The notes below the pieces were generated by a model. That model searched no databases and was not told where the DNA came from. It saw only the letters and a list, made by a program, of their open reading frames with translations. From Nocardioides sp. Soil774 (lineage in GTDB: Bacteria > Actinomycetota > Actinomycetes > Propionibacteriales > Nocardioidaceae): a stretch of DNA of 64,000 bases. The stretch spans positions 479,185 through 543,184 of the forward strand of contig NZ_LMSM01000008.1 in NCBI RefSeq assembly GCF_001428125.1, in the 5' to 3' direction. The position numbers were made by a program, and so were the translations under genes. Positions 25,959-34,086 of this stretch are shown piece by piece (position 1 is the first letter of the stretch; every line of letters starts with the position of its first letter).

Positions 25959-27421
25959 ACCTCGGTGAGCGGCTCCGGACCCTCCCCCTGCGGCGGCGGC
26001 TGGTGGCCGGCTTCGCGGCCGCGATGCTCGTGCTGCTCACCGCTGCGGGTGCGGTCGTCTACTGGCGCGTGCAGTACGCCCTCGACCGCGGCCTCGACAC
26101 CGAGCTGCGCTCCGCCCGTGCGGTGATCATCCCGCTGGTCGACGCTGCCGGGCACGTCACCTCGCCCGAGGCGGCCGACGCCACCGGCACCGGCTGGCAG
26201 GTGCTCGGCGCCGACGGGTCGGTCCTCGACTCCGGCGGCGCGGCGCCCGGTCGCACGCTCGTGCCTGACTCCGCGCTGCCCGCGACGGGCAGCCGCACCC
26301 TCGACGTCGGCAGCATGCTGCCCATCGCCGCCGCGCCCTACCGGGTCGAGGTGACCGTCCTTGGCGCGACGGATGGCGCGGCGTCGTACGTCCTGGTCGG
26401 CGTGCGCCGCGACCACCGCGACGAGGCCCTGCGCGAGCTGCTGCTGCAGATGTCGCTGGCCGGGGTGGGCGCGCTCGTGGTGGCCTCCCTGGTGGGCGAC
26501 CAGCTCGCCCGGCTGGCGCTGAGGCCGGTCGAGCGCTACCGCCGCCGGGCCTCGGAGATCGCCAGCGGGTCCGGCCACCGGCGCCTCGAGGTGCCGACCC
26601 GGCGCGACGACGAGGTGACCCGGCTGGGACACACCCTCAACGAGATGCTCGGCGCGCTGGAGGAGTCGCTGACGCGCGAGCGCCAGTTCGTCGGCGACGC
26701 CAGCCACGAGCTGCGCACCCCGCTCACGCTGCTGCGCACCCGGATCCAGCTGGCCCGCCGCCGGGAGCGGTCGGTCGCGGAGCACGAGGCGGTGCTCGAC
26801 GAGCTGGCCGTCGACGTCGCCCGGCTGGCCGACCTCGCCGAGCAGCTGCTCGAGCTCGACCGCACGTCCTCGTCGCACGGCTCGTCGGGCGACCTGGTCG
26901 ACCTGGGCGAGGTGGTGGCGGCTGAGGTCGGGCGCTGGCGGGCCGCCCACCCCGACCGGGCCGACGGCGTCGTGGTCGACGAGCCGGACGCGCGCGTCCA
27001 CGCCGCTGTCGGGCGCCAGGCCCTCGAGCGGATCGTGACCAACCTGCTGGCCAACGCGCTGGCCCACGGCTCCGCGCCGGTGCGGGTCGTCGTACGGCGC
27101 GAGGGTGGGCACGCCGTGCTGCAGGTCGCCGACGAGGGGCCCGGCATGGATCCCGACATGCTGGCGCAGGCGACGCGGCGCTTCAGCCGCGCTCCCGAGG
27201 CGCGAGCGCGTCCCGGCGCGGGGCTGGGCCTGTCCCTCGTGGAGCACCTCGCCGTCAGCGCGGGCGGCGAGCTGCGGCTGTGCCACGCCGGGCACCACGC
27301 CTCGACCGGGGTCGCGGCGGACGTCGAGTGCCTCCACGACGACCGGATGACGGCGACGGTTCTGCTGCCCGTGGCGCCGGCCCGGAACGCCTTCACGAAG
27401 TCTTCATCCTCGGATTCCTAG
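25955..27421 (+). CDS. Sensor histidine kinase (second system)
   Basis: A 488-residue membrane kinase: helices at about 20-45 and 165-185, an extracytoplasmic domain between, HAMP, HisKA (His in GDASHELRTPLTLLR) and HATPase (NLLANALAHG, VADEGPGMD, RPGAGLGLSLVEH). The segment about 435-465 (LCHAGHHASTGVAADVECLHDD) is rich in His and Cys and interrupts the end of the ATPase domain, which is unusual and could be a metal-responsive insertion (inference). The ABC operon starts 9 bp after its stop. Confidence 0.92.
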   Translation: MNLGERLRTLPLRRRLVAGFAAAMLVLLTAAGAVVYWRVQYALDRGLDTELRSARAVIIPLVDAAGHVTSPEAADATGTGWQVLGADGSVLDSGGAAPGRTLVPDSALPATGSRTLDVGSMLPIAAAPYRVEVTVLGATDGAASYVLVGVRRDHRDEALRELLLQMSLAGVGALVVASLVGDQLARLALRPVERYRRRASEIASGSGHRRLEVPTRRDDEVTRLGHTLNEMLGALEESLTRERQFVGDASHELRTPLTLLRTRIQLARRRERSVAEHEAVLDELAVDVARLADLAEQLLELDRTSSSHGSSGDLVDLGEVVAAEVGRWRAAHPDRADGVVVDEPDARVHAAVGRQALERIVTNLLANALAHGSAPVRVVVRREGGHAVLQVADEGPGMDPDMLAQATRRFSRAPEARARPGAGLGLSLVEHLAVSAGGELRLCHAGHHASTGVAADVECLHDDRMTATVLLPVAPARNAFTKSSSSDS

Positions 27422-27424
27422 CGT
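27392..27424 (+). promoter_or_regulatory. Promoter of the ABC operon with a TTCAnC direct repeat
   Basis: TTCACG (27392-27397) and TTCATC (27403-27408) are 11 bp apart, 10 bp before the -10 hexamer TAGCGT (27419-27424), which itself is 6 nt from the ATG. The position fits an OmpR-type activator, possibly the adjacent regulator. Confidence 0.45.
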
Positions 27425-27430
27425 GGCGCC

Positions 27431-28396
27431 ATGACCACGACAACACGAGCCGAGAGCGACGGCGACGCCGTCGACGTCGTCGGCGTGACGAAGAGGTACG
27501 GCCCCCTGGTGGCGGTGGACGACGTGTCCGTCCGCGTCGCCCCGGGCGAGGTCTACGGCATCCTCGGCCCCAACGGCGCTGGCAAGACCACCCTGCTGCG
27601 CATGCTCTTCGGGCTGATCCGGCCCGACAGCGGGACCATCCACGTCTTCGGGCGCACCTGGGCCCACGACGGGGTGCGGACGCTGGACCACGTCGCCGGC
27701 TTCATCGAGAGCCCGAAGTTCTACCCCTACCTCACCGGCCGCCAGAACCTCGAGGGCCTCGGCCTGCTCGACGGCACGTGGGACGGCCGCGCCCTCGGCG
27801 ACCGCATCGACGAGGCGCTCGACGTCGTGGACCTGGTCGGGCGTGAGGACGACCGGGTGGGTGGCTACTCCTACGGCATGCGGCAGCGTCTCGGCGTCGC
27901 GGCCAGCCTGCTGCGCAACCCCCGGCTGCTGGTGCTCGACGAGCCCGCCAACGGCCTCGACCCCGCCGGCATCCGCGACATGCGGGCGCTGGTCAAGCGG
28001 CTCGCGTCGAACGGGCTCACGGTGCTGCTCAGCTCGCACCACATGGACGAGGTCGAGGAGATCTGCGACAACGTCACCATCATGAGCCGGGGCTCGGTGG
28101 CCTTCCACGGCACGATCTCCGACCTGCGCGCGATGGCGCCCGACCCCGGGCACCTGCTGCGCACCGGCGACGACGCGCAGGCGGCGGCCATCGGTCACGA
28201 CCGCCACCGTGACGTGGCCGTCGAGCCGGCTCCCGGCGGTGGCCTGATGGTGACCGGACCGCAGCACGAGCTGTCGTCCTTCGTGGCCGACCTGGTGCGC
28301 GCGGAGGTCCCGCTGCTCGCCTTCACACCCACCCGCACACCCCTGGAGGAGCTCTTCTTCATGCTCACCGACGCCCGGTCCGAGGAGGTGGCCTGA
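27431..28396 (+). CDS. ABC transporter ATP-binding protein
   Basis: A 321-residue ATPase of the ABC-2 (CcmA/NatA-like) type: Walker A GPNGAGKTTLL, signature YSYGMRQRLGVA, Walker B LLVLDEPANGLDP and switch SSHHMDEVE. The C-terminal 90 residues form the usual accessory domain. Leaderless start. It overlaps the permease gene (TGATG). Probably exports a lipid, peptide or drug, or confers bacitracin-type resistance; the context of a sensor kinase fits an envelope-stress role (inference). Confidence 0.93.
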   Translation: MTTTTRAESDGDAVDVVGVTKRYGPLVAVDDVSVRVAPGEVYGILGPNGAGKTTLLRMLFGLIRPDSGTIHVFGRTWAHDGVRTLDHVAGFIESPKFYPYLTGRQNLEGLGLLDGTWDGRALGDRIDEALDVVDLVGREDDRVGGYSYGMRQRLGVAASLLRNPRLLVLDEPANGLDPAGIRDMRALVKRLASNGLTVLLSSHHMDEVEEICDNVTIMSRGSVAFHGTISDLRAMAPDPGHLLRTGDDAQAAAIGHDRHRDVAVEPAPGGGLMVTGPQHELSSFVADLVRAEVPLLAFTPTRTPLEELFFMLTDARSEEVA

Positions 28397-29274
28397 TGAG
28401 CACGACGACCCTCACCCGTCCCGACGCCGCGGCTGCCCGCGCCAGCGGAGGTCGTACGTCGGTCGGGCTCGGCGCTGCGGTGCGCTGGGAGGCCCGCAAG
28501 CTGCGCGCCCAGCTGCGCACCAAGGCCCTGCTGGTCGGGGCGCTGCTGGCACCGGTCGCCGTCGTCGTCGTGGTCAGCGCGCAGTCGCGACCGCCCAAGG
28601 ACACCCTCTTCGGCCGCTTCGCGACCGACAACGGTTACGCGATGGCGCTGCTCGTGCTCGGCTTCGCCAGCCAGTGGATCCTCCCGCTGGTCACCGCCGT
28701 CGTGGCGGGCGACATCTTCGCGAGCGAGGACCAGCACGGCACCTGGAAGACCGTGCTGACGCGTTCGGTCAGCCGCTCGAGGCTGTTCTGGGCCAAGGTC
28801 CTGGTCGCGGTGGTCTTCGGCCTGGTGGCCCTCGTGCTCCTGGCCGGCGCCACCATCGCGGCGAGCCTGGTCGTGGTGGGCCAGTCGCCCCTGACCGGCC
28901 TCTCCGGCCAGACCATCGCCCCGCACGCCGCCCTCGGGCTGGTCGCCGCGAGCTGGGCGACAGCCGCGCCGCCCCTGGTCGCCATCAGCTGCCTGGCCAT
29001 CCTCTTCTCGGTCTGGTCCCGCAACGCCGCCGTCGGCATCGCCGGACCCGTCGTGGCCGCGATGGTCATGCAGCTCGTCGGCTCCCTCGGCGGCATCGAG
29101 GCCGTGCGTCCCTACCTGCTCACCACGCCGTTCGAGGCCTGGCACGGCCTCCTCGCGGAGCCGCGCTTCACCGGCCCGCTCGTCGACGGCGTCCTCACCA
29201 GTGCGGTCTGGAGCGTCGCGGCCCTCGCTGCTGCCTACGTCATCCTGCGCCGCCGCGACATCACCGGAGGTTGA
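28396..29274 (+). CDS. ABC-2 type permease subunit
   Basis: A 292-residue membrane protein with six hydrophobic helices and the ABC-2 feature FASEDQHGTWKTVLTRSVSRSR between helices 2 and 3 (a coupling-helix region). It pairs with the ATPase encoded upstream. The secreted-protein gene follows 2 bp after its stop. Confidence 0.88.
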   Translation: MSTTTLTRPDAAAARASGGRTSVGLGAAVRWEARKLRAQLRTKALLVGALLAPVAVVVVVSAQSRPPKDTLFGRFATDNGYAMALLVLGFASQWILPLVTAVVAGDIFASEDQHGTWKTVLTRSVSRSRLFWAKVLVAVVFGLVALVLLAGATIAASLVVVGQSPLTGLSGQTIAPHAALGLVAASWATAAPPLVAISCLAILFSVWSRNAAVGIAGPVVAAMVMQLVGSLGGIEAVRPYLLTTPFEAWHGLLAEPRFTGPLVDGVLTSAVWSVAALAAAYVILRRRDITGG

Positions 29275-29276
29275 CC

Positions 29277-30059
29277 ATGCGTCGCTTCATCATCAGTCTC
29301 GTGGCCGCGGTCGCGGTCGTCCTCGCCATCGGGGGTGCGGTCGTCGCCGGTTCGGGCGGCGGCAGCACCGTCACCCGGGCCCGGCTCGAGCGGTCGCTGC
29401 CGACCGAGTTCGCCAACCTCTACGCGGCGCAGGCCACGATGCTCGGGCACCGCGGCGTCACGCCGGCCTCGCTCCACCCCACCGCGATGTGCGACAAGGG
29501 CGGCGCGGTCGAGCCCGACGTGGGCCCCGGCAGCAACTGGAACTGCCTGGTCTCCTGGACCGACCCCGACAACCCGATGCCCCCGGAGGGCTACGGCAAG
29601 TTCGAGCTCGACGTGCACACCAACGGCTGCTGGACCGCCGGCGGCCCGAGCAAGCTCGTCGGCTTCGCGACCCTCACCGACACCTCGGGCCGTGAGGTGC
29701 CCAACCCGGTCGCGGAGTTCGACGGGTGCTTCGACCCCAACGGCGACAACAGCCCCACGGGCGTGGAGTTCCCCTCGCTGCTCAACGTCACCACCACGGC
29801 GTTGCGCCCCGACGCCCAGCGGCGCGTGGCCGTCCAGGCGACCTGCGGCACGGGCAGCACCGGCTGCCACGGGAGCGTCACCGCGACGGCCGGCGACACC
29901 GAGCTCGGGACCGTGCCGCTCGAGGTCGAGGAGGAGCAGACCGCCACGCTCGCCTTCCCCACCCCCGTGCCCGCGGGCGCGAGCGAGGTGACGTTCACCT
30001 TCCACGTCACCCAGGGCGTCGGACCCTCCAAGCCGGTCACCCTGGAGATGCCGGCCTGA
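29277..30059 (+). CDS. Secreted or membrane-anchored protein of the ABC operon
   Basis: A 260-residue protein with an N-terminal hydrophobic helix (4-26) that is either a signal peptide or an anchor. The mature part contains four to six Cys (MCDKGG, WNCLVSW, NGCWTAGG, DGCFDPNG, ATCGTGSTGC), probably disulphide-bonded outside the cell, and a C-terminal beta-rich domain. Family not recognised. Its place in the ABC operon suggests an extracytoplasmic partner. Confidence 0.72.
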   Translation: MRRFIISLVAAVAVVLAIGGAVVAGSGGGSTVTRARLERSLPTEFANLYAAQATMLGHRGVTPASLHPTAMCDKGGAVEPDVGPGSNWNCLVSWTDPDNPMPPEGYGKFELDVHTNGCWTAGGPSKLVGFATLTDTSGREVPNPVAEFDGCFDPNGDNSPTGVEFPSLLNVTTTALRPDAQRRVAVQATCGTGSTGCHGSVTATAGDTELGTVPLEVEEEQTATLAFPTPVPAGASEVTFTFHVTQGVGPSKPVTLEMPA

Positions 30060-30127
30060 CCAGCACGGCGCTCCTCCGCCCCGGCCTATCATCGTCCGCA
30101 GGACGCGGCCGGCGGCGGAGGAGCGAC

Positions 30128-31027
30128 ATGGGTGCAGGGCACGGCCACGGCCACGCCGGCGGCCGGCACCGCTGGCGCCTCGCCGTCGCGTTCGGCCTGG
30201 TCACCGCCTTCTTCGGTGTCGAGCTGGGTGTCGGCCTGGTGAGCGGCTCGCTCGCGCTGGTCTCCGACGCCGGACACATGGCCGCCGACGTGGTGGCGCT
30301 GGGGGCCGCGCTCGTCGCCACCAGGATCGCCACCCGCCCCGACGACACCGGTCGCCGGACCTACGGCTCCTATCGCGCCGAGGTCCTCGCATCGGGCTTC
30401 ACGGTGCTGGTGATGCTCGGGGTGTCGGCGTACGTCGTGCTCGAGGCCGTGGGCCGCATCGGCGAACCCGTCGAGGTCCCCTCCGGTGCGATGCTCGTCG
30501 TGGGCGGGCTCGGGCTCGCGGTCAACCTCGTGTGCCTGGCCCTGCTGCGCGGCGGTGCGCAGGAGTCGATCAACGTCCGGGGTGCCTACCTGGAGGTGGT
30601 CGCCGACGCCGCGGGCAGCGTCGGCGTGCTGGTGGCCGGTCTGCTCGTGGGCCTCACCGGTGCCGGCCAGTGGGACACCGTCGTCGCCGTCGCGATCGGC
30701 GTCTTCGTCGCCGTCCGGGCAGTGCTGCTCGGCCGCGAGGTGCTCGCCGTGCTGGGCCAGCACGCGCCGCACGACGTCGACCTCGACGCGGTGGTGCGCG
30801 ACCTCGAGGGCGTGCCGGGCGTCGCCGACGTCCACGACCTCCACGCCTGGACCCTGACCTCCGGGATGAACGTCGCGACCGCCCACCTCGTCGTCCGGGT
30901 CGGCGCCGACCCGCAGGTGGCGCTGGCCGCCGCCCAGACGGCCCTGCGCGAGGGCCACGGCATCGACCACGCGACCCTGCAGGTCGAGGCCAACCCCGCC
31001 AGGGAGTGCCACGCCGCCACGTGGTGA
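30128..31027 (+). CDS. Cation diffusion facilitator, zinc-type (CzcD/ZitB-like)
   Basis: A 299-residue six-helix exporter that swaps cytoplasmic Zn2+ (or a similar divalent cation) for protons. The His-rich N-terminus (GHGHGHAGGRHRW) and the metal-site residues in VSDAGHMAADV (helix 2) and EVVADAAGS (helix 5) are present. The cytoplasmic C-terminal domain has DVHDLHAWTLTSG. ATG follows GGAGGAG. Likely an independent gene. Confidence 0.92.
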   Translation: MGAGHGHGHAGGRHRWRLAVAFGLVTAFFGVELGVGLVSGSLALVSDAGHMAADVVALGAALVATRIATRPDDTGRRTYGSYRAEVLASGFTVLVMLGVSAYVVLEAVGRIGEPVEVPSGAMLVVGGLGLAVNLVCLALLRGGAQESINVRGAYLEVVADAAGSVGVLVAGLLVGLTGAGQWDTVVAVAIGVFVAVRAVLLGREVLAVLGQHAPHDVDLDAVVRDLEGVPGVADVHDLHAWTLTSGMNVATAHLVVRVGADPQVALAAAQTALREGHGIDHATLQVEANPARECHAATW

Positions 31028-31127
31028 CCCACCCGTCGGGCTGAGGCGCCGGAGGGGGGTCGCACGCCCGGGCCCGTACGCTCGCGACGGCGGCCGCAGC
31101 GGTCGCCACGAGCCCAAGGAGCAGCAC

Positions 31128-31388
31128 ATGATCGGATTCCTCGTCGCCGGCCTCATCATCGGAGCGCTGGCCCGGCTCATCAAGCCCGGCAAGCAGGACC
31201 TCGGCATCCTGGCCACCCTCGGCCTCGGCCTGGTCGGTTCGCTGATCGGTGGACTCATCGCCAGCTTCTTCGGCACCGGCGGCATCTTCGAGCTCAACGT
31301 GCTGGGCTTCGTCCTGGCCGTCGTCTTCGCCGTCCTGCTGATCGGTGTCGCCGAGAGCGTGGCGGGCAAGGACAAGAGCACCGTCTGA
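31128..31388 (+). CDS. GlsB/YeaQ/YmgE family stress-response membrane protein
   Basis: An 86-residue protein with three hydrophobic helices and the Gly-rich family pattern (FLVAGLIIGALARLIKPGKQ, then GLGLVGSLIGG). The ATG follows AAGGAG. Function of the family is poorly defined. Confidence 0.88.
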   Translation: MIGFLVAGLIIGALARLIKPGKQDLGILATLGLGLVGSLIGGLIASFFGTGGIFELNVLGFVLAVVFAVLLIGVAESVAGKDKSTV

Positions 31389-31403
31389 CCCGCACGCCCT
31401 GCC

Positions 31404-31433
31404 GTCGCCCCTGCCCTCCCGGGTCGGGGCGAC
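31404..31433 (+). terminator. Hairpin after the GlsB-family gene
   Basis: Perfect 8-bp stem GTCGCCCC/GGGGCGAC (31404-31411 and 31426-31433) with a 14-nt loop, 15 bp after the stop. No T-tract. Confidence 0.5.
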
Positions 31434-31501
31434 GTCTGCGTCCGGGCATTAGTCGACCAGACGACTTGACTTTGAGGGGCCCGGCGCGGTTCGGTGCAGC
31501 C

Positions 31502-32866
31502 ATGGCACCGGCACCGGGCGCGCAGCGCGACGTGATCCCGCTGCGCGAGGCGACGCGGGCGTGGTTCGCCATCTCGCTGCAGACCTTCGGCGGGCCGGCC
31601 GGCCAGATCGCGGTGATGCAGCGCACCCTCGTGGAGGAGAAGCGCTGGATCGGCCAGCAGCGCTTCCTCTTCGCCCTGTCCTACTGCACGCTGCTGCCGG
31701 GACCCGAGGCCCAGCAGCTCGCGACCTACGTCGGGTGGCTGCTCAACGGCGTACGCGGTGCGCTGGTCGCGGGCATCCTGTTCATCCTCCCCGGCGTGGT
31801 CGCCCTGCTCGCGCTGTCGGGCATCTACGTCGCCTTCGGCGACACCACGCTCGTGGAGTCTCTCTTCCTCGGCCTGGCCCCGGCCGTCATCGCGATCGTC
31901 GTGCAGGCGGTCGTGCGGGTGGGCCGCAAGGGGCTGGGGCACCCCGCGCTGGTCGTCGTCGCGGTGCTGTCCTTCGTCGCGCTCACCTGCTTCGCGGTCC
32001 CCTTCCCGGCGGTCGTGCTGGCCGCGGGCGTGCTGGGCTGGTGGCTCGGGCGCCGCATCCCGACCCTGACCCGGCCGCCGCGCGGGACCGTCGACGCCGG
32101 GCCGCCACCGCTGATCAGCGACGACGCGCTGCACCACGAGCGTCCCTCGACACGGCGCAGCGCCCTGGTGCTGGCCATCGGGCTGGTCGCGTGGTTCACG
32201 CCGGTCGCGGTGGCGGCGGTGGCGTTCGGCCGCTCGAGCATCTTCGTGGACCAGGGGCTCTTCTTCTCCGGCACCGCGCTCGTCACCTTCGGCGGTGCCT
32301 ACGCCGTCCTGGCCTACGTCGCCCAGCAGGCGGTCGCGGTCTACGGCTGGCTCGCGCCGGGCGAGATGGTCCGCGGCCTCGCCCTCGCCGAGACCACCCC
32401 GGGCCCGCTGGTGATGGTCGTGCAGTTCGTCGCCTTCGTCGGCGCCTACCGCTCTCCGGGCGGACTCGACCCGTGGGTCGCGGCGGTGCTGGCCGCGCTG
32501 TTGACCACGTGGGTGACCTTCGTGCCGTGCTTCCTCTTCATCCTGCTCGGCGCCCCCTACGTCGAGCGCCTGCGCGGCAACCGCGACCTCGCCGCCGCCC
32601 TGTCCGGCATCACCGCCGCGGTGGTGGGAGTCATCGCCAGCCTCGCGGTCTTCTTCGCCCTGCACACCCTCTTCGACGAGACCCGACGCATCACCGCGGG
32701 CCCGCTCGACCTCGAGCACCCCGTGCTCACCTCGCTCCAGTGGCCGGAGCTCGCGATCACCGTGCTCGGCTGCGTGCTGGTCTTCGGCCGCGGGTGGTCG
32801 GTGCTGCGCACCCTCGGGGCGTGCGCGCTCGCCGGCATCGTGCTCGGCCTGGCGCTCGCGGCCTGA
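31502..32866 (+). CDS. chrA: Chromate transporter ChrA
   Basis: A full-length, two-domain CHR transporter (454 residues) that exports chromate, probably by proton antiport. The repeated family motifs are FGGPAGQIAVMQ with LLPGPEAQQLATYVGW in the first half and FGGAYAVLAYV with TTPGPLVMVVQFVAF in the second. ATG at 31502 is used here; an in-frame TTG at 31466 is possible. A short inverted repeat AGTCG-N6-CGACT (31451-31466) lies upstream and may be an operator. Confidence 0.93.
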   Translation: MAPAPGAQRDVIPLREATRAWFAISLQTFGGPAGQIAVMQRTLVEEKRWIGQQRFLFALSYCTLLPGPEAQQLATYVGWLLNGVRGALVAGILFILPGVVALLALSGIYVAFGDTTLVESLFLGLAPAVIAIVVQAVVRVGRKGLGHPALVVVAVLSFVALTCFAVPFPAVVLAAGVLGWWLGRRIPTLTRPPRGTVDAGPPPLISDDALHHERPSTRRSALVLAIGLVAWFTPVAVAAVAFGRSSIFVDQGLFFSGTALVTFGGAYAVLAYVAQQAVAVYGWLAPGEMVRGLALAETTPGPLVMVVQFVAFVGAYRSPGGLDPWVAAVLAALLTTWVTFVPCFLFILLGAPYVERLRGNRDLAAALSGITAAVVGVIASLAVFFALHTLFDETRRITAGPLDLEHPVLTSLQWPELAITVLGCVLVFGRGWSVLRTLGACALAGIVLGLALAA

Positions 32867-32940
32867 GCGCCGTCCGCACGCGTCCAGGATCACACCGCCG
32901 AGGGATTGGATCGTTAAAATAAAGTCGGCACACTGGACGT

Positions 32941-33183
32941 ATGCGACTCATCGACGAGCTCAACCAGCTGCACGACCAGTACGCCGCGAAGGTCGACGAC
33001 GCGGTCTCCCGCGACGACCTCGTCCTCGCCGAGCAGCTCGGCCAGGGCTACGAGGACGACGCCGTCCGGCTCATGGCCGAGCGTGAGGGCCTCACCCACC
33101 TGCTCCCGCGACCGCGCCCCGGCTCGCGCGAGAGCGTGCTGCGCGGCGTCGTACGCCGTCTGCAGGCCAACCGCGCCGCCTGA
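32941..33183 (+). CDS. Small hypothetical protein
   Basis: An 80-residue, mostly helical acidic protein (MRLIDELNQLHDQYAAKVDD) with a basic C-terminus. No family recognised. The 60 bp upstream are unusually A/T-rich for this genome (TTAAAATAAAGT at 32914-32925), suggesting a strong or specialised promoter. The start is the only good ATG. Confidence 0.6.
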   Translation: MRLIDELNQLHDQYAAKVDDAVSRDDLVLAEQLGQGYEDDAVRLMAEREGLTHLLPRPRPGSRESVLRGVVRRLQANRAA

Positions 33184-33189
33184 CCCGGC

Positions 33190-34008
33190 CTACAGGTCGG
33201 CGACCGCCTCGGGCAGCAGCATCTCGCCGACCAGCGGCACCACGTCGGCGATCGAGTCGACGACCATGGTCGGGCGGTAGGGGAAGTCCTGCACCTGGTG
33301 GCGCTCGGTCGCCCCGGTGGCGACCAGGATCGTGCGCAGCCCCGCCTCCAGGCCGCTGATGATGTCGGTGTCCATCCGGTCGCCGATCATCACCGTGGTC
33401 TCGGAGTGCGCCTCGAGCCGGTTGAGCGCGCTGCGCATCATCAGCGGGTTGGGCTTGCCGATGAAGTAGGGCTGGCGCCCGGTCGCGGTGCTGATCAGCG
33501 CCGCCACCGACCCCGTGGCCGGCAGCATCCCCTGCGCGCTCGGGCCGCTCGGGTCGGGGTTGGTCGCGATGAAGCGCGCGCCGTCGTTGATCAGCCGGAT
33601 CGCGCGGGTGATCGCCTCGAAGGAGTAGGTGCGGGTCTCGCCCAGCACGACGTAGTCGGGGTCCTGGTCGGTCATCACGTAGCCGATGTCGTGCACCGCG
33701 GCGGTCAGCCCGGTCTCGCCCACGACGTACGCCGACCCGCCCGGGCGCTGCTCGTCGAGGAACTGCGCGGTGGCCAGCGCCGAGGTCCAGATCGACTGCT
33801 CCGGCACGTCGATGCCGCTGCTGCGCAGCAGCCGCACCCGCAGGTCGCGCGGGGTGAAGATGCTGTTGTTGGTCAGCACCAGGAAGGGGATGTCCTGCTC
33901 GCGCAGGGCGGCGATGAACTCCTTCGCCCCCGGGATCGGGTCCTCCTCGCGCACCAGGACGCCGTCCATGTCGGTGAGCCAGGTGCGTACGGGTCGGGTG
34001 TCGGTCAC
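33190..34008 (-). CDS. HAD-IIA family phosphatase (NagD-like)
   Basis: Cytoplasmic HAD phosphatase with motif I DMDGVL, motif II LTNNS, motif III Lys in [10 protein letters not shown] and motif IV GDRMDTD. It has the C2-type cap of the NagD/4-nitrophenylphosphatase group. The substrate is unknown. GTG at 34008 is 6 nt from GACAAT, a fair -10; an in-frame GTG at 34026 is an alternative start. Confidence 0.88.
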   Translation of the reverse strand: MTDTRPVRTWLTDMDGVLVREEDPIPGAKEFIAALREQDIPFLVLTNNSIFTPRDLRVRLLRSSGIDVPEQSIWTSALATAQFLDEQRPGGSAYVVGETGLTAAVHDIGYVMTDQDPDYVVLGETRTYSFEAITRAIRLINDGARFIATNPDPSGPSAQGMLPATGSVAALISTATGRQPYFIGKPNPLMMRSALNRLEAHSETTVMIGDRMDTDIISGLEAGLRTILVATGATERHQVQDFPYRPTMVVDSIADVVPLVGEMLLPEAVADL

Positions 34009-34086
34009 GCGCCCATTGTCGACCACGCCGGCCGTGCCCGGCGAGTCGCCGGCCCGTCGCGCTGAGGCTCCCGTCGCGCTGGAGGC

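Noticed and set aside
30089..32893. A 934-codon open frame on the minus strand across the CDF, GlsB-family and chrA genes
   Set aside because: Composition is antisense-like and three recognised genes with good starts lie opposite.
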